Shown here: positions 6,809 to 9,189 of the stretch, in pieces
Layout of the letters: each line of letters begins with the position of its first letter
How positions within the stretch are numbered: position 1 is the first letter of the stretch
Origin: Alphaproteobacteria bacterium
GTDB taxonomy: Bacteria; Pseudomonadota; Alphaproteobacteria; G02398745; G023898745
Length of the DNA: 9,189 nt
Direction of reading: 5' to 3'
Assembly (NCBI GenBank): GCA_027366195.1
Contig: DAHXKW010000150.1
Location: forward strand, 1-9,189
Position numbers and translations under genes: made by a program
The notes under the pieces: model-generated
The model's input: only the letters and a program-made list of their open reading frames with translations
Databases searched by the model: none
What the model was told of the DNA's origin: nothing

Positions 6809-6877
6809 GTCAGAACCACATACAGATATACCAGATGATTGATGATTCCTTATTTTTAAAGGATATACAACAGGTTC

Positions 6878-9154
6878 TTAAAGTTTCAAATATTTTCCCG
6901 TCACACTGTTTTTATTTTTTACCACATCTTCTGGTGTGCCTTGGGCCACGATTTGACCACCACCAGATCCTCCCTCTGGTCCCATATCAATAATCCAATC
7001 TGCTGTTTTTATTACGTCAAGATTATGTTCTATCACAACAACTGTGTTTCCGCGATCAACAAACATATGAAGAATTTCAAGAAGTTTTTTTATGTCATCA
7101 AAATGCAAGCCTGTTGTTGGTTCATCTAATATATATAAAGAACGACCAGTTGATCGTTTGCTGAGCTCCTTGGCTAATTTAATACGTTGAGCTTCTCCAC
7201 CAGATAAAGTTGTGGCACTTTGCCCTAGTTTAATGTAACCAAGGCCAACACGACTTAAAGTTACCAAACGAGACTGTATTCCCTTATGAAAATCAAAAAT
7301 TTTGAGAGCTTGGTCAACAGTTAGTTCAAGGACATCATAAATGCTAAAGCCTTTATATTTAATGGATAATGTTTCTTGATTAAAACGCTTGCCATCACAT
7401 TCGGTACATGTTGTGTAAATATCTGCTAAAAAGTGCATTTGGGTTTTGATAAGGCCATCACCTTCACAGGCTTCACAACGTCCCCCATGTACGTTGAAAG
7501 AAAAACGTCCTGGCTGATATCCACGAGCTCGCGATTCTGGTAGACCAGCAAACCAATCACGTATGTTTTGAAAAAATCCAACATATGTTGCAGGATTTGA
7601 TCTTGGTGTGCGACCAATAGGTGTTTGATCTATATCAATGATGTTATCAATAAATTGCCGACCCTCAACATTTTTGCAATAATCGCGAATTGAATAACCA
7701 TTAACGCGTCTTAAGGTTTCCATGACCAATGATGACTTTCCGCTGCCTGATACGCCTGTTACACAAACAAACTCCCCAAGTGGAAAATCTGCATCAACCG
7801 ACTGTAAATTGTTATGATGTGCGCCATGAATTATCAGATGATTTCCGTTCCCTTTGCGTCTAACGGTAGGCACTTCGATTTTACGTTTCCCTGATAGATA
7901 CTCTCCTGTCACACTATTTGGATGATGTATTATTTCTTGGGGTGTTCCTTGGGCAATAATTTCACCGCCGTGAACGCCTGAAAATGGTCCCATATCAATA
8001 ATTTGGTCGGAAGCTAACATAAACTCTTCATCATGCTCCACAACTAAAACCGTATTACCGATGTCACGTAATTCCTTAAGTGTATTAATCAATAGCTCAT
8101 TATCTCTTTGGTGCAAGCCGATTGAAGGTTCATCTAGCACATACATAACTCCCGTCAAGCGGGAACCAATTTGCGAAGCTAGTCTTATACGTTGGCTTTC
8201 TCCTCCTGACAAAGTGCCAGCTGTGCGGTTCAAGTGTAGGTAGGTTAGGCCGACCGCATTTAGAAATTTAAGTCTATCTTGAATTTCTTTTAAAATAGTG
8301 GCGGCAATTTCGGCCGTTTGTTTTGGAAAAGTTAATTGGGTAAAAAACTCGTAGGTCTGTGCGATTGAAAGGGCTGTAATTTCAGAGATGTTTTTATGAT
8401 CAATTTTAACGCATAAAGCTTCTGACTTGAGGCGTTGCCCTAAACAAGCTGGGCAATCGACCTCAATATCTAAATCAGTTAAATCAATATACTCATCATC
8501 ATAAACGGCAAGCATGCTAATATACTTGCCAAAACCAGGGAAAAATTCTTTTACTTTTTTTGAGTTTCGTTCAAACGAAATCTGAGTTGCGCGTGATCCG
8601 CGAAGCAGAATCTCTTTAGCCTCTGGAGGAATGTCGTTAAAAATATCCGTCACTTTGAATTTGAATTGATCGGCAACAGCTTTTAGAATTACTAGATAAA
8701 AATTATCCATCCCAGATTTTTTAACAGCAGGGTTAGATGGTTTAAGCAATTTGAAAGGGAACTTATTGAGAGGTAAATCGGGTTCGTCTATTAGACGTGC
8801 GAAATCCATTTCTTTAATTTTTCCAAGACCCTCACATTTAGGGCACGCCCCTATGGGGCTGTTAAATGAAAAAAGACGTGGTTCCAATTCTTCAATTGTA
8901 AATCCGCTCTCTGGACAAGCGAATTTGGAAGACAGTGCCATAACATTTTTTGTGGCTTGTTCTTCTATCCAAATCAATTTCTGTCCTAAGTTTAATGCTG
9001 TTTCTACAGAAGCTGCCAAACGTTGTCTAAAATCGGCTGAAGTGTCTTCTGGGATAACCAATCTATCAATAACGACACAAATTGTGTTAGCTACTTTAAT
9101 ATTTATTCTGGGTAAGTCATCCGCTGTGTAAAAATCATCATTAGCTTTTGACAC
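6878..9154 (-). CDS. uvrA: UvrA excinuclease ATPase, lacking its N-terminal ~190 residues at an inversion junction
   Basis: UvrA is the damage-sensing ABC ATPase of UvrABC nucleotide excision repair. The minus-strand frame reads 758 codons from a GTG at 9154, versus about 940 for intact UvrA. Present are the ABC I signature LSGGESQRIRLASQIG (315-330) and Walker B VMYVLDEPSIGL (336-347), ABC II Walker A GVSGSGKSS (467-475), signature LSGGEAQRIKLAKEL (650-664) and Walker B LYILDEPTTGL (673-683), and the zinc module RCEACEGDG...CTECDGKR (559-590). The first zinc-module pair reads CPES instead of CxxC, which I recall as common in alphaproteobacteria. The whole N-terminus with the first Walker A is missing. 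Homology starts only at about residue 6 (DDFYTADDLP); MSKAN is antisense to the plus-strand uvrA fragment and not real UvrA sequence. A TAG lies two codons before the GTG, so this start is an accident of the junction. As it stands the gene could not make a working UvrA; an intact gene may exist if the junction is an assembly artefact. Confidence 0.9.
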   Translation of the reverse strand: MSKANDDFYTADDLPRINIKVANTICVVIDRLVIPEDTSADFRQRLAASVETALNLGQKLIWIEEQATKNVMALSSKFACPESGFTIEELEPRLFSFNSPIGACPKCEGLGKIKEMDFARLIDEPDLPLNKFPFKLLKPSNPAVKKSGMDNFYLVILKAVADQFKFKVTDIFNDIPPEAKEILLRGSRATQISFERNSKKVKEFFPGFGKYISMLAVYDDEYIDLTDLDIEVDCPACLGQRLKSEALCVKIDHKNISEITALSIAQTYEFFTQLTFPKQTAEIAATILKEIQDRLKFLNAVGLTYLHLNRTAGTLSGGESQRIRLASQIGSRLTGVMYVLDEPSIGLHQRDNELLINTLKELRDIGNTVLVVEHDEEFMLASDQIIDMGPFSGVHGGEIIAQGTPQEIIHHPNSVTGEYLSGKRKIEVPTVRRKGNGNHLIIHGAHHNNLQSVDADFPLGEFVCVTGVSGSGKSSLVMETLRRVNGYSIRDYCKNVEGRQFIDNIIDIDQTPIGRTPRSNPATYVGFFQNIRDWFAGLPESRARGYQPGRFSFNVHGGRCEACEGDGLIKTQMHFLADIYTTCTECDGKRFNQETLSIKYKGFSIYDVLELTVDQALKIFDFHKGIQSRLVTLSRVGLGYIKLGQSATTLSGGEAQRIKLAKELSKRSTGRSLYILDEPTTGLHFDDIKKLLEILHMFVDRGNTVVVIEHNLDVIKTADWIIDMGPEGGSGGGQIVAQGTPEDVVKNKNSVTGKYLKL

Positions 9155-9189
9155 AATCTACGCTGAAGGGCAAAGACGTTATGTTGAAA
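9132..9189 (+). pseudogene. uvrA: Inverted uvrA N-terminal fragment (codons following Walker A), running off the right edge
   Basis: The plus strand encodes KSSLAFDTIYAEGQRRYVE in one frame up to the window edge. This is the highly conserved UvrA stretch that immediately follows the first Walker A glycines (GLSGSGKSSLAFDTLYAEG in E. coli). It is preceded by a TAA (9129-9131), so the frame has no start here and the glycine-rich part of the P-loop is absent. It is the opposite strand from the rest of uvrA and overlaps its apparent first codons, which marks an inversion-type junction at about 9131-9143. Confidence 0.85.

Noticed and set aside
6845..6862. Possible hairpin TCCTT/AAGGA between uvrA and rlmB
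   Set aside because: Only five base pairs with an AT-rich loop and no U-tract following it; too weak to call a terminator.
8751..9131. 126-codon plus-strand open frame near the right end
   Set aside because: It lies opposite well-conserved UvrA sequence including the first zinc module and is in a different frame from the real plus-strand uvrA fragment at 9132-9189 (separated by the TAA at 9129-9131 on the fragment's frame).
9140..9154. GTG at 9154 as a genuine uvrA start giving a short UvrA-like protein
   Set aside because: The first five codons are the reverse complement of the plus-strand uvrA fragment, a TAG lies directly upstream, and ABC domain I would lack its Walker A, so the start is a by-product of the junction.
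1..9189. CRISPR arrays, tRNA/rRNA genes, insertion sequences
   Set aside because: No repeat-spacer pattern, tRNA cloverleaf-like sequence, rRNA-like stretch or transposase frame was seen; intergenic gaps are all under 100 bases.

Overview
The window looks like a piece of an AT-rich alphaproteobacterial genome, possibly from a host-associated or intracellular lineage. Three things suggest this. RlmB and UvrA read like alphaproteobacterial versions (HQGIAAEV in RlmB; a first UvrA zinc-module pair reading CPES rather than CxxC). Base composition is AT-rich by eye. A dicarboxylate translocator of the plastid/Chlamydia type is present. The assignment is by recollection of families, not by a search. 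No rRNA, tRNA, CRISPR array or complete mobile element was seen, and no gene-free stretch exceeds 100 bases.

Left part (1-2146, minus strand): bamA (outer-membrane assembly, cut by the left edge) lies downstream of proA (proline synthesis, TTG start). A compact intergenic region (2147-2245) separates proA from a plus-strand cluster and carries what look like back-to-back divergent promoters inside an inverted repeat.

Middle part (2246-6152, plus strand): a DASS-family dicarboxylate transporter, then a solo beta-ketoacyl synthase of the PfaA (polyunsaturated fatty acid synthase) type with an unusual C-terminal extension, then holC, the chi subunit of DNA polymerase III. The ketosynthase and holC are 5 bases apart. 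The transporter and ketosynthase are bridged by a possible 20-codon ORF. The three probably form one transcription unit, although their functions are unrelated. The ketosynthase is the most unusual gene here: it keeps its Cys-His-His catalytic triad, but no acyltransferase, acyl carrier, ketoreductase or dehydratase partner lies in the window.

Right part (6149-9189): rlmB (23S rRNA 2'-O-methyltransferase) and uvrA (excision repair) run on the minus strand, converging on holC with a 4-base overlap of stop codons. The right end holds the main structural surprise. The minus-strand uvrA reading frame lacks about 190 N-terminal residues, and exactly where it loses homology the plus strand begins to encode the missing uvrA N-terminal region, starting just after the Walker A glycines. 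The gene is therefore broken by an inversion junction. This is either a real intragenic inversion or a chimeric contig end.
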